Below are positions 31,801 through 37,513 of a stretch of DNA of 50,161 bases, in pieces. The position numbers were made by a program, and so were the translations under genes. Numbering within the stretch: the first letter of the stretch is position 1; each line of letters opens with the position of its first letter. Source of the stretch: Mesostigma viride (Eukaryota > Streptophyta > Mesostigmatophyceae > Mesostigmatales > Mesostigmataceae); assembly GCA_009746045.1 (NCBI GenBank), contig RPFO01000276.1:938085-988245 (forward strand), read 5' to 3'. The notes under the pieces are model-generated. The model saw nothing but the letters and a program-made list of their open reading frames with translations. It was not told where the DNA came from and did not search any database.

Positions 31801-33002
31801 TCGCAGACGCTGGCCCCCCCCCCATGCATATTGTGGCACGTGGCGGTACGGGGGGAAATGCGGCAGAAGGCTGTAATGGAGAAGAACGTGTTATGTCAGG
31901 TGGTGAGAGAAGGGAAGATACTGCAGCGGCTGAAAGTACAGCCGATGATGTTGTGACATGAGTTTGCACCAGGGAACATGCTGGGGTTGGAAAGAACCCT
32001 TGAGCTGAAGTTGTTGCAACACATGGCGCTGGAGATGCACCTGAAGCTCGTGTCTCGAATCCACATGCTCCCTGCGGATGGTACAAAGGCATTGTGTTTA
32101 AGAAGGTCAGACAAACTTTGTCACAGCGAAAATTGTATGAAATTTATCACGAAACGTGGACAATTTCAGATATGAACACCCTAAACTTTGAAAGAAAGCA
32201 AATATTAATTTCACACTTTATATACCCACCAACTTGGCACTCTCCTTCACCTTCCTCCTTGCGTGCCGGCGTCGGCGTATAGGCACAGCGTGGTGTGTGG
32301 GCGCGGCCTGCACAACAGTGAAGATAACACGTACACACACACGTTTGTTGGACAAGAGCCCAACATAACATAGAAATGAGAAGTAAACATAATTGCAACT
32401 CAACTCTGTCCATCACGTATGACCAGATACACCCAAGGTCACATGCGAACCAGAACTCCTTAGCCACCACATGCGCTGAACACACAATTCAGGAAGCACA
32501 CATGCAATAACATACATAATAGTCCTCGTCCCATTTGCTTGTCTCCTCGAGACGTTCGCCCACATCAGAGTAGCTTCCCTGTGCATGGCAACAATAAATG
32601 ACACCAAAACACCATGCATGGTCAGCAATACCACTTGCACAAAAACTCGCAACCGAGGTAGATAAACACGTCCGGTATGACACCAGTACCATCGAAAAAC
32701 AGTCCATCAGCGCATACCTCGTCACACATGTCGTCCTCCCCCGACAAAGATATCTCCCAGTCACCGTCGTGGCCGGTGTCATCAGCACATGCGACTGTAC
32801 ACACGGGTATGGGCGAACACGGAGGCGAGCACGTCGCATCCGCTGAATTCTGCACCTTACAAGCTTCCCACATTCCAGCACGCGGGTACCGAGTTGGACG
32901 CCACGCGGAGCGCTGCGATCGGGGCAAACGCGGCCGTATGATGCAACGTACGCGAGAGCAAGGCCCTCGCCTCGCCCGCGAACCGAAAATCGGCACGGGA
33001 GC
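9901..33002 (-). CDS. Autonomous Helitron: Rep-helicase with C-terminal USP-like modules (whole gene, spliced)
   Basis: Overall model of one minus-strand gene. Exons chosen by eye: 32718-33002, 32516-32578, 32230-32307, 31640-32071, 31305-31460, 30665-31162, 30341-30523, 30090-30170, 29802-29966, 29604-29675, 28971-29348, 28110-28537, 23558-23776, 23216(or 23195)-23413, 21548-22979, 21048-21344, 18916-20691, 16747-17394, 16492-16572, 16309-16380, 15975-16133, then 15840 down to 9901. Each has a GT donor and AG acceptor, and the frame is kept through every junction down to 15840. All introns are phase 0 except the three around 23.2-23.8 kb, which are all phase 2. Order: helical modules, zinc finger, HUH Rep, PIF1 helicase, acidic linker, protease-like modules. 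Rep and helicase would nick and unwind DNA for rolling-circle transposition. The 5' end and the continuity beyond 29.3 kb are inferred, and the last 6 kb carries three frameshifts. Confidence 0.8.
11185..12090 (-). CDS. USP-like module X3, catalytic Cys and His missing
   Basis: Same order as the active modules but without catalytic residues. It begins FLRLREKCEGLVLQ, then ALLELFYVLLCEWQAQRG takes the place of the Cys box with no Cys at the catalytic position. FSLALLTCVWQRARGAQGDV follows, then LSHVDMPRLSERVACCLLCG, a CPSC zinc-like pair, GGTPAWLLFHADEGG, and RLRAFVRREPG. The His motif is replaced by RLAVWRRDAD, while TWWVTDGSG keeps the tryptophan-aspartate end. It closes EMVFMYEVAPAGG. The reading frame changes at about 11725-11770, between the VWQRARG and LSHVDMP segments. 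Probably a pseudoprotease with a binding role, or decayed. Confidence 0.55.
12340..13250 (-). CDS. USP-like module X2, catalytic Cys and His missing
   Basis: Closely parallel to X3. It begins NFMQLQDACEGLALL, then APFELLYTQLCEWQAQSG and VALALLTAVWQRAQGSQRDV. The segment LMLSHLETPGLVERG with WCCKCDEE is in a second frame, and LGPGTLAYFLAREMKK, a CKCSACG zinc-like pair, GGLPAFVVFYVNKRE, RLRGFIERSPGG, VWWGHDG and EMACVYEVAPA follow in a third. The catalytic Cys is absent, and GATTFWRRGD stands where Y modules have GGHCVLL. Frame changes occur at about 12950-12965 and 12768-12785. Because X1 and X3 contain the counterpart of the out-of-frame middle part, it is module sequence and not an intron. 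Confidence 0.55.
13365..14310 (-). CDS. USP/USPL1-like cysteine protease module Y1 (triad present)
   Basis: Begins at a Cys/His-rich patch (GHCSAHGCGACAQFD) that may bind zinc. The Cys box is WYENSCHLDAVLEFVWQVLL, with the Cys codon at 14188-14190. CDLGLALLRCVLAAAEGQG follows, then a zinc-like segment (CALCHQREC, GRHC), VPRVLLFGRL, RVTARLFAVVELMGGHCVLL with His at 13507-13509, and GRWEVVDG with Asp at 13456-13458. Order and spacing match module Y2, so this looks like the second potentially active site of the polyprotein. Substrate unknown. Cysteine instead of an aromatic residue right after the His is unusual for USPs. Confidence 0.6.
14465..15330 (-). CDS. USP-like module X1, catalytic residues missing
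   Basis: Most diverged of the five modules. It reads LLVRLRHVAVGVPTRHDPVE, TLYAKLCASRARG in the Cys-box position, FAVVLLLWSRVHVGASL, LFAHANSCALVERAPCCGYE, a zinc-like pair (ACVGCREAVPHC), VGLPASVVFHVRGG, RLRGFVEARGVNRLVFCRAV, QFQVLDAITGD and PVLACVYDV. The order matches X2 and X3, and the catalytic Cys and His are both absent. It is in the same uninterrupted frame as Y1. Confidence 0.5.
15331..15840 (-). CDS. Acidic, low-complexity start of the protease-like exon
   Basis: The exon opens at 15840 after a strong acceptor (CCTCTTCCGCAG) with REAVFSSDEVIEGDDEGDDE in phase 0. About 170 residues rich in Asp, Glu, Gly, Ala and Ser follow, without predicted fold or motif. It continues the acidic character of the small exons just upstream and probably forms a flexible linker between helicase and protease-like modules. 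Confidence 0.6.
15975..16572 (-). CDS. Three small acidic linker exons
   Basis: Exons at 16492-16572 (27 codons, starts DMDEDAIPTYDADYD), 16309-16380 (24 codons, starts DDYGDDDRLIDPHAA) and 15975-16133 (53 codons, starts DGDRSSESYIDEFGNHG). All are flanked by CAG acceptors and GTACGC, GTAAGT or GTGAGT donors, all are multiples of three and all are phase 0, so each can be skipped without losing frame. No domain is recognised. The last ends DLDAEA and joins directly to REAVFSS at 15840. Confidence 0.6.
16747..17394 (-). CDS. Helicase C-terminal exon with final motifs, then acidic tail
   Basis: Begins LAYAVTINKCQGQTLERVGL right after a CAG acceptor and continues to GQLYTALTRVGAKERIRG. These are the last two conserved helicase motifs of PIF1-like SF1B enzymes (nucleotide and DNA contacts, arginine finger). 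Joined to the end of the previous exon (MAYPLK) it restores the family order across a phase-0 junction. From about residue 80 on it turns strongly acidic (GSDDDDPYRD, LSSDDDDRDA, YDGDDDVDYDG). Donor GTGTGT at 16741-16746. Helitrons usually end soon after this helicase motif; here the frame continues into a long extension. Confidence 0.85.
17395..18915 (-). other. 1.5-kb helicase intron filled by minisatellite
   Basis: This intron separates two helicase motifs (donor GTGCGTGCG at 18907-18915; acceptor GTGCGTGCAG ending at 17395). Both sides are phase 0, and removing it gives a continuous helicase. About 1.2 kb of it is the G-rich ~30-bp minisatellite annotated below. Confidence 0.85.
17575..18785. 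repeat. ~30-bp G-rich minisatellite within the helicase intron
   Basis: About 40 copies of a unit of roughly 28-31 bp, typified on the plus strand by GGCTGGCATGCATGCGTGGG and then T(G/T)TGGGGGG. The plus strand carries a run of four to nine G in almost every unit, alternating with the palindromes GCATGC and ATGCAT. The transcript of the minus-strand gene would carry the C-rich strand. Because units are often 30 bp, long ORFs with a 10-residue period appear on both strands; they are not genes. The same family fills 39.0-40.3, 43.0-44.3 and 46.9-48.2 kb. Confidence 0.93.
18916..20691 (-). CDS. Helitron helicase exon (PIF1-like SF1B)
   Basis: 592 codons, acceptor at 20692-20693, starting VIVCKGHTARWWLLPRTQRV in phase 0. 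The first ~180 residues are the Rep-helicase spacer typical of Helitrons (GRMY-like VFTRMYDPDLRNPELFYLRV, then AHSFEDLCTVDG). The helicase follows: FSFEQRQAYQTL, Walker A FVDGPAGTGKT (about 19954-19980), Walker B LVVDEVGMMN, LIFAGDFRQVAPV, and the RLPLEFNYRAREDPEYARFV segment. It ends FKILRMAYPLK at a GTGCGTG donor. The enzyme would unwind the strand released by Rep. It appears intact, with no internal stop. A 758-codon ORF on the opposite strand is a shadow produced by GC-rich third positions. Confidence 0.93.
21048..21344 (-). CDS. Helitron Rep-helicase connector exon
   Basis: 99 codons starting ITGTQADWVCRGFHERAMRP after a CAG acceptor and ending KKTHTET at GTGAGTACG, both phase 0. It contains MLPIHLPGQHKITYKEG and DTPLTMYFDRPG, the segment between Rep and helicase that in other Helitrons reads like VxLPxQxxV, followed by the LT(A/M)(F/Y)F motif. 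It fits that family position exactly. Sequence before the acceptor is out of the family pattern, which supports the boundary. Confidence 0.88.
21548..22979 (-). CDS. Helitron Rep exon (HUH endonuclease with paired tyrosines)
   Basis: About 477 codons. It opens after a GTGCAG acceptor with GQRSAQPGHFRVDMVERG. Family landmarks follow in order: LAFPVIHSEGNGGWSY, the FVLHNIQDNIAAIAE helix, VFATFTCNPMWPEIQ, the HUH motif in TRGLPHAHVIFRL (His-Ala-His at 22142-22150), KLNQWIVPYNPWATLRFDAH and INFVVTSHTHVVFYLNKYIN, with tyrosines four residues apart (21626-21640) as in two-tyrosine Rep proteins. These residues bind a metal and attack the DNA backbone to start and finish rolling-circle transfer. All catalytic residues I can check are present. 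An acidic serine-rich insert (ASSSSEDEPANPWRP) lies between HUH and tyrosines. Donor GTGAGTGG at 21540-21547. Confidence 0.94.
23216..23413 (-). CDS. Helitron N-domain exon
   Basis: 66 codons starting NKVKVKDPNLRRLLDLLEKY after acceptor GGCAG, continuing LLTYNPLLQQFARQAAEVL and ending APEIFLMP at donor GTGGGTGGG. A GTATGC donor 21 bp further on (exon start 23195) keeps the same frame and cannot be excluded. Other Helitrons have the same helix here (L...L...NPY...F). The junctions are phase 2 on both sides. Confidence 0.7.
23558..23776 (-). CDS. Helitron N-domain exon with FRIHGQ-like motif
   Basis: 73 codons. It starts MINQFFAVARVVASGRIGDA, contains CVLELHGQTVERVKPIIRDG (the counterpart of FRIHGQxYHR in other Helitrons), and ends DKAEDEVLER at a perfect GTGAGTG donor (23551-23557). 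The acceptor before it (TATGGGAG) lacks a pyrimidine tract, but it joins in frame to the zinc-finger exon: the two-base remainder AG plus G restores an arginine codon. Confidence 0.75.
23777..28109 (-). other. 4.3-kb intron filled by a 40-bp satellite
   Basis: This intron separates the zinc-finger exon (donor GTACAGCG at 28102-28109) from the HGQ-motif exon. More than 4 kb of it is the 40-bp array. The transposon protein can be continuous only if this array is spliced out, so it is an intron and not an interruption by unrelated DNA, as long as the joined transcript exists. Confidence 0.7.
23870..28010. repeat. 40-bp satellite, about 100 copies, with ~785-bp higher-order repeats
   Basis: The monomer on the plus strand is CATAGCTCCCGCGCCACAAG followed by GG(C/T)(A/G)GTG(A/C)AGAAA(A/G)TTTTGG, 40 bp. 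Two monomer classes alternate irregularly: one with GCAGTGAAGAAAGTTTTGG, one with GTGGTGCAGAAAATTTT. A composite block containing CAAGATAAGTAAGGGCGGTG recurs near 25191, 25620, 26366 and 27151. The blocks from about 26.0 and 26.8 kb are nearly identical at a spacing of 785 bp, and an older copy lies about 745 bp before. Breaks occur at 24570-24680 and 25790-25850. Since 40 is not a multiple of 3, frames rotate and many ORFs rich in ARELCQNFLH arise on the minus strand; none is a gene. Confidence 0.95.
28110..28537 (-). CDS. Helitron zinc-finger exon
   Basis: Starts VNDEVKKFGTTLAEVRRL (phase 0). The key part is CPKCHAPMFKEEHPKQ, then CCSKGKVKV, the Helitron N-terminal zinc finger that usually reads CxxCGAxxWxxE...CCxxGKV. 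It probably contributes to binding the transposon ends. A basic helix (IIEKRRRRERLL) and an acidic-to-neutral segment ending HCNPTNVALWIR follow. The donor GTACAGCG leaves two bases of the last codon. Confidence 0.85.
28538..28970 (-). other. Intron between acidic exon and zinc-finger exon
   Basis: AT-rich, bounded by GTGAGTTT (28963-28970) and a TTTTTAACAG acceptor. It holds short pyrimidine-rich duplications (CCTTCCTTCCTGCC, CCTGCCTGCCTACC) around 28770-28880 and no ORF of interest. Confidence 0.6.
28971..29348 (-). CDS. Basic-then-acidic exon upstream of the zinc finger
   Basis: 126 codons, phase 0 both ends, starting DPGRDQGQGDEGASDAAARV. A basic stretch (YARKKREMATGRTKDVRGKK) could be a nuclear localisation signal. 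It is followed by a long acidic run (DADDSDGG, MEDDDGGDLEGGDGE, GSDEEKSGDD) and ends KETDRERITR. No fold is recognised. Its clean junction to the zinc-finger exon is the main reason to attach the upstream exons to the Helitron. Confidence 0.6.
29604..29675 (-). CDS. Small linker exon (24 codons)
   Basis: Reads GKTLLEMINMRVQPTAPGIV and ends PQSL, between an ATTGCAG acceptor and a GTAAGG donor, phase 0. Its place after a helical module and its K..L..M....R pattern resemble the starts of the exons at 30090 and 30665, which suggests that module-plus-linker exon pairs were duplicated. Confidence 0.5.
29802..29966 (-). CDS. Helical module exon 3
   Basis: 55 codons, phase 0, from DVACEPGAILAYKRAAEAF to DFSDEQRRAL, donor GTAAGTCG. 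VEEQIEYLQGLVSEVRRR is an amphipathic helix that aligns with VEEKIARFQSLLQELRQW in the exon at 30341 and ERMQRISYLIKALDEEG in the exon at 31305. No known domain is recognised; a small protein- or DNA-binding helical bundle is plausible. Confidence 0.55.
30090..30170 (-). CDS. Small basic linker exon (27 codons)
   Basis: Reads VNTLQKMVKRRERSRASAST and ends GQEGDAQ. Acceptor ATTGCAG, donor GTGTGT, phase 0. KRRERSR is a candidate nuclear localisation signal. Confidence 0.5.
30341..30523 (-). CDS. Helical module exon 2
   Basis: 61 codons, phase 0, from EVETQGPKTAADFVMLAKSF to EKIFERDIA, donor GTAAGTT. KTAADF matches KTASDF of module 1, and VEEKIARFQSLLQELRQW matches module 3. The three exons are therefore internal duplicates of one helical unit. 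Confidence 0.55.
30665..31162 (-). CDS. Long linker exon with ~17-residue repeats
   Basis: 166 codons, phase 0, starting KRRMKKALYNCNRTWSSLPE. From about residue 35 it has four imperfect repeats of 15-17 residues built on QG(G/S/E)LPARA (for example AQGGLPARARLVVAT, PQGGLPASADPAAAA). The tail is Gly/Asp rich and ends SVVGME at donor GTTAGT. Likely disordered; no known domain. Confidence 0.5.
31305..31460 (-). CDS. Helical module exon 1
   Basis: 52 codons, phase 0, from VDVSGFKTASDFAEAAF to NFSDKSVHAA, donor GTAAGTAACC. It aligns with the modules at 30341 and 29802. The exon end plus the first ~90 bases of its intron (TGCTCCATTTTGCCGTAAAA) resemble 36712-36812, so part of this exon was duplicated upstream. 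Confidence 0.55.
31640..32071 (-). CDS. Pro/Ala/Ser-rich exon
   Basis: 144 codons, phase 0, from GACGFETRASGASPAPCVAT to AAGGGKV, acceptor CATCCGCAG, donor GTAAGC. Low complexity, without a recognised fold. An ATG at 32092 (ACACAATGCC) upstream in the same frame is an alternative translation start if the CAG acceptor is not used. Confidence 0.45.
32230..33002 (-). CDS. Three candidate 5' exons of the Helitron gene
   Basis: Exons at 32718-33002 (95 codons, begins APVPIFGSRARRGPCSR, ends SLSGEDDMCDE), 32516-32578 (21 codons, begins GSYSDVGERLEETSKW) and 32230-32307 (26 codons, with basic RRRRHARRKVKE). Each has CAG acceptor and GT donor and fits phase 0. The last could be a nuclear localisation signal. 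No family is recognised. The rule of uninterrupted phase 0 is the main support, so these are weaker than the Rep and helicase exons. Confidence 0.4.
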
Positions 33003-33758
33003 CTGCATTAAACAACCAAGAGAAGTGCACCAACACTCGTATGATCAGAACTCCAAACATCACCACCGCGCTATTGTTCTCACCGTGTCCAGCACAGTTC
33101 CCCTTACCTAATTTAACCTTGAAACACACTCTTACCTACTTTGAATGCAAACTCTGTTTCCACTTTCACGATCACCATCCCAAATGCTTCCAGAAGCCAT
33201 CCAGTCCACCTACCCATGGCATCGCCCTTGCACGGTGACGCCACTTGACAAGGCAACGTCGTGCCACAAAGCGCCGCACAATGCCCGAATGCCTTGGCGG
33301 GCGGCAACAACGAAACACCGTTGTTGAGCGCCGAGACCTCCATGCTTGGTCACCGCGCCCCCGTCCTCGACAAATTCCAGCCCTGTGACTATCATTCACG
33401 AAAGAAATATCACAACACAAATAATTGGCAAAGAGAACTTACAACCCACACAACATGTAAGCAGGAAATTGCAAAACAAAACGCTGCATGTGCACCTTCC
33501 TACTAAAAGAAAAGAAGAATGTTGTTCATATGAGGTATCGCACCGATAGATTCCGAAGATTGCTTCAGAACAGACTTGGTTCAACAAATTCAGGATATCG
33601 CCAGTGTCACTTACCGAAATCCAAGCAAGATGTACAATGCAAGAGTCGCCATGACTGCTCCCAGTTCCAAATAAACATCTGCATCGTGCAAATAAGAATC
33701 ACATCATTGACCGCAAGACCACAGTCCTTTGAATCATTCCAACTTTTCTTATCCACAG

Positions 33759-34075
33759 AGGGGGGCACAAGGCAGCGGGCAGCAGAGCCTTTCTGAAGCT
33801 ATGAGCCACTTGTCGAGCGGATTCGGACATGGGGCAGGCATCGCCTTCACCCACCTGCACGTGGTGTGGTCAGAGGGAAGCCATAAGCAGGGGCACAGCG
33901 GGCAGGTAGCATGGGGCAGGGGACTTTTTGGAGGGCGCATGCAGTGGGGTGTTGGGCAGGCAGGTAGGGGTGGTACACACGCACATGCCCTGCCATGCCC
34001 TGCGATCCCGCAAAAGGGCACCGTGGGGTCTTGTGCTGCCCTGTGATACCTCATGCGGGTTGTCACACTTTTTTT
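33759..34075 (+). repeat. Dispersed ~290-bp repeat, copy A
   Basis: Matches 34765-35042 in the same orientation. Shared strings include AGAGGGGGGCACAAGGCAG, GCCTTTCTGAAGCTATGAGC, AGCATGGGGCAGGGGACTTT and GGCAGGTAGGGGTGGTACAC. Copy A has an extra ~55 bp after the first 70 bases. Both copies end in a homopolymer (T here, G in copy B). This may be a short interspersed element; no target duplication could be fixed. Confidence 0.75.
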
Positions 34076-34237
34076 TGGTTGGGAATAGATGTGCAGGGAC
34101 ATGAACATGGGTGACATCACCGTATATCCCTGACAAGGGGCATATGGCTTGTAATACATTCTAGCTAATGTAATGGACAACCTCTAACAACAAGAGATGT
34201 AATGTCACATAGATAGCTTAGACCACTAGGAATGAAT

Positions 34238-34489
34238 GTACCCATCCATCCATCCATCCATCCATCCATCCATCCATCCATCCATCCATCCATCCATCCA
34301 TCCATCCATCCATCCATCCATCCATCCATCCATCCATCCATCCATCCATCCATCCATCCATCCATCCATCCATCCATCCATCCATCCATCCATCCATCCA
34401 TCCATCCATCCATCCATCCATCCATCCATCCATCCATCCATCCATCCATCCATCCATCCATCCATCCATCCATCCATCCATCCATCTAG
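34238..34489. repeat. (CATC)n microsatellite, about 62 units
   Basis: An almost perfect run of CATC/CCAT repeats of about 250 bp. All frames are open, giving poly(HPSI) or poly(DGWM) ORFs that are not genes. Its near purity suggests recent expansion. Collapse or expansion in assembly is possible. Confidence 0.98.
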
Positions 34490-34764
34490 ATACAACAATT
34501 ATTAAGTGAGACACAAAATTATGTTTAAGTGATTTCAAAACACACTTTCACCCACCAGGCCTACGAAGAGCCAAAAGGATGCCATCTGCGCCGAAAGTGA
34601 ACACTTCTGCCGCGATCACCATCGTCGCTATGAAAACCGCAAAGCTAATGTCGCGGAATTCACGAGTGGCTGCCATTGAAGAGACAAATCGGAAAATCTT
34701 CCACACGCGCCGCAGAACACCTGCAGTTTACCCACACGATAAAACACGCATAACACGTACCCAA

Positions 34765-35042
34765 CAGAGGGGGGCACAAGGCAGGGGGCAGTGGAGCCTT
34801 TCTGAAGCTATGAGCCATAGGTCGCGCAGACTGGGAAGCCATAAGTAGGGGCACAGCGGACAGATAGCATGGGGCAGGGGACTTTTGGGAGGGCGCATGC
34901 AGTGGGGCGTAGGGCGGGCAGGTAGGGGTGGTACACATGCACATGCCCTGCCATGCCATGCAATCCCGCAAAATAGCACTGTGGCGTGTTGTGTTGACCT
35001 GTGATACCCCATGTGGCTTGTCACATTTTGGGGGGGGGGGGA
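34765..35042 (+). repeat. Dispersed ~290-bp repeat, copy B
   Basis: Second copy of the repeat at 33759, about 1 kb further on, ending in a run of ten G. Differences are scattered substitutions plus a ~55-bp internal deletion relative to copy A, so the copies are not recent. Confidence 0.75.
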
Positions 35043-35399
35043 GCAAGGACATGAAGATGAGCAACAACTTACCACACAACAAGCGCAGGAAACCTCCCGG
35101 AAGTGGCTCCACCAAAAGCTCTGCAAGGGCTCGAAAGCACAAGAAACACCAAAAAATGCATGATTCAATAATCATAATTCGATCATAACAAAGTCATATC
35201 ATGAACATGGTCACGAGCACTACTCCCCCACCAGAAAAAGAATTCAAATGCAAAAATGCTGAATCAAAGAATTCAATGCTGAATCAAAGTGACACTACAA
35301 AACACCGTGCCCACCTGGCCAATGAAGGATTAACAGAACCACTCGAAGCATCACGATGCAAGGCGGCAACACCGCACGTGTCAACGACTGCCAAACTGC

Positions 35400-36105
35400 A
35401 AAAACGCTGCAATAAAGGGCCCACGGCACCAATGCCAGGCAAGCCCCTCCAGCAAACCTCCACCCTCGCAGCGCCGCAACTGCAAATTATCAACAAAAGG
35501 AACATCAAAGTACCATGGGACAACGACCATGCTAAAAGTAAGTCAAAGTGTACACAACCTTTTCCATGGTAACCACATTCCAAAGTGAAGTTGTACACGA
35601 CCTTTTCCATGTCAACCACAGTCCATGCCAAGCACATGCACGCAAAATAAGAACCCTTTCCGATGGCAGCGACACCTTACCCCACAGAAGGTCGTTCAGA
35701 AGGTTCACCATGCACACAGCCACGCTCCGCCAGAGCACCCACGGCCCCAGCATCAAGCAAGCCCCTCCAGCGACCCCCCACCCTCGCAGCTCCGCGACTG
35801 CAAATGTGCGACCCAAGAAAAGGCCAAGCACCGTGGGACAACGCACAAACAAAAGTAAGTCAAGTTGTACACGATCTTTTCCATGGCAACCACAGTCCAT
35901 GCCAAGCACATGCACGCAAAAAAAGAACCCTTTCCAATGGCAGCGACACCTTACCCCACAGAAGCTGTTGTACAATCTCAGTGCCGCCCAGCCATGCGGA
36001 CACACTCCGCCACAGTGCTTGCGGACCCGACCTCAGAACAGCCACGCAGGGGATCCTCCACCCTTGCATTGCCAACACTGCAACAGCAATAGACCAAACA
36101 AACAC
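35400..36105 (-). repeat. ~270-bp tandem array of exon-like units
   Basis: Three degenerate units. The clearest pair is 35590-35695 and 35862-35965, sharing CAACCACAGTCCATGCCAAG, CACATGCACGCAAAA and GCGACACCTTACCCCACAGA. On the minus strand each unit has an acceptor (TTGCAG), an open frame reading G(A/N)ARVE-like sequence and then WRGL, and in two units a donor GGGGTAAGGTGTC. This looks like tandem duplication of one exon with its intron. The encoded peptide is Gly/Ala/Arg rich and unrecognised. Confidence 0.5.
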
Positions 36106-36772
36106 TAGCAATCATCGTCAAGGAAAACATATACACAATGGAGGACGGCAACCCAAAACAGCAATACACTGTTAAAACACAATCAATCATCGCCAGGAAA
36201 AGCATATACAAAATTGATAACATGAATCACACAATATCCACACCACGCATCCCACAACCATACAATCCTTCTAAGAATGTCAGATCACTCTGCGACATCA
36301 GCAAAATGTTACCCCAAAACAGGTCGTGCAGAACCCCCGCCACGTACACCACCTGCATCGGTGATATAAGCAAACCTGGATAGACAGACAAGACACACAT
36401 AGTAACACGGCAGAACGTTAACATGTTGCACGTCTAGGCATCGTACGCTAACATCCTGGGAACACAAAGTAAAACAATGAATGAAACGATGGACAACTAG
36501 TAACTCGTTTCGTTACGCAATATAACACATGGCAACAACAAAACTTCCGCGACGCTCACCTGCAGAGACAATATCTGGCATCTCCCTGTCCAGATGCACA
36601 AAGCACCCAACAAGGATCGCGGTGCACACCATACCCATCCATCTCATGACATACAACTCTTCCATGGTCGCTGAGAGTAAACAAGTCATGCAAAAACACC
36701 TTCCTATTTAACTTGTAGCTGCTCCATTTTGCCGTAAAAACATGTCTCAGCAAGTCCTTCCATATCACTTAC

Positions 36773-36904
36773 CGCGATATAGACACTCCTGTCAGTAAAG
36801 TTATGACAAGACCCTTCCCCCTCGACCCACACAAACAAGCCGAGAGAGAAAATAAAAAAGTCACACCGGATGACGAAGTTTCTGAAGAACAAGGACATTA
36901 CCAT
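36773..36904 (-). CDS. Possible first exon with hydrophobic leader
   Basis: 44 codons from ATG 36904 to donor GTAAGTGA, exactly phase 0. It begins MVMSLFFRNFVIRCDFFIFS, continues LGLFVWVEGEG and ends HNFTDRSVYIA. The hydrophobic start could be a signal peptide or anchor. The end resembles HNFSDKSVHAA, the end of the exon at 31305, and its start matches the ORF at 4860. It may begin the Helitron transcript or be a chimeric duplicate. No exon between here and 33.0 kb is firm. Confidence 0.35.
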
Positions 36905-37065
36905 AAAATTGTCGACAACCTGCTAAGGCAGTCCCATCAGCCGCAGCTTATCAAGTAACGTAGCGAAGCCTATTTTCGGAAGAAATTCACCCTTATGGCA
37001 GGCTTATGGTCTCAAATTCGGGACAGATTCTGTGGATGGATTTTATCCAGTATTCCTATGTGTGG
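36850..37065 (-). repeat. Right arm of the long inverted repeat
   Basis: Reverse complement of 4690-4955. Beyond it a segment of about 59 bp (TTTTATCCAGTATTCCTATG, then TGTGGGTGGTTCCGC) is repeated twice and once in part (about 37035-37199), ending exactly at a truncated hairpin element. Confidence 0.75.
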
Positions 37066-37198
37066 GTGGTTCCGCTTACAGCACTGTAGACGGATTTTAT
37101 CCAGTATTCCTATGTGTGGGTGGTTCCGCTTACAGCACTGTAGAGTGTAGATAGCAGCTGATGTGAACGTGCAGTATTCCTATGTGTGGGTGGTTCCG

Positions 37199-37513
37199 CA
37201 AGAAAAAAGTGGGGGACCCTTCCCCGTGAACACCGTGAAAGCTCTCCGAGCGTGAGATACTTGGAAATCGAAAATGCAATTCTGACAAATTTTCAGCTCG
37301 GACTTTACCACAATGAATTTCAGCATACCATTCGACATACTTTAGAGATATTTCGGCGTCAGATACTCGGAAATTTTGTTACGGTCGTATCTCCAGTGAA
37401 AATCTGACAAATTTCTCCGCTCGGACTGAACCACAATCAATTTCCGCATACCATTCGATATACTAAATAGAATTTTGCGTTTCCGTTCAGCAACGCTATG
37501 AACGTTTTCGTTC
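37199..37513 (-). mobile_element. Internally deleted hairpin element
   Basis: Begins CAAGAAAAAAGTGGGGG and then jumps to ACCCTTCCCCGTGAAC, so most of the hairpin and about 190 bp of the GC-rich interior are missing. It continues with two copies of a ~125-bp subrepeat (CAAATTT(T/C)..CGCTCGGACT, CACAATGAATTTCAGCATAC, CCATTCGA). The tandem unit begins directly after it. Confidence 0.6.

Larger units (their letters stand above)
33003..36772. other. Repeat-rich segment with exon fragments upstream of the gene
   Basis: Probably holds the promoter, first exons or upstream duplications of the Helitron gene, but no model is firm. Open minus-strand frames with good donors occur at about 33135-33343 (starts MEVSALNNGVSLLPPAK, with an upstream in-frame stop, donor GTAGGTAAG) and 33615-33680 (MATLALYILLGF, donor GTAAGTGAC). 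The two lie in frames that do not join simply. The (CATC)n block, a duplicated ~290-bp repeat and a 270-bp tandem array, annotated separately, take up much of the rest. Confidence 0.35.

Noticed and set aside
34165-34538. Poly(DGWM) and poly(HPSI) ORFs
   Set aside because: Pure translation of the (CATC)n microsatellite.
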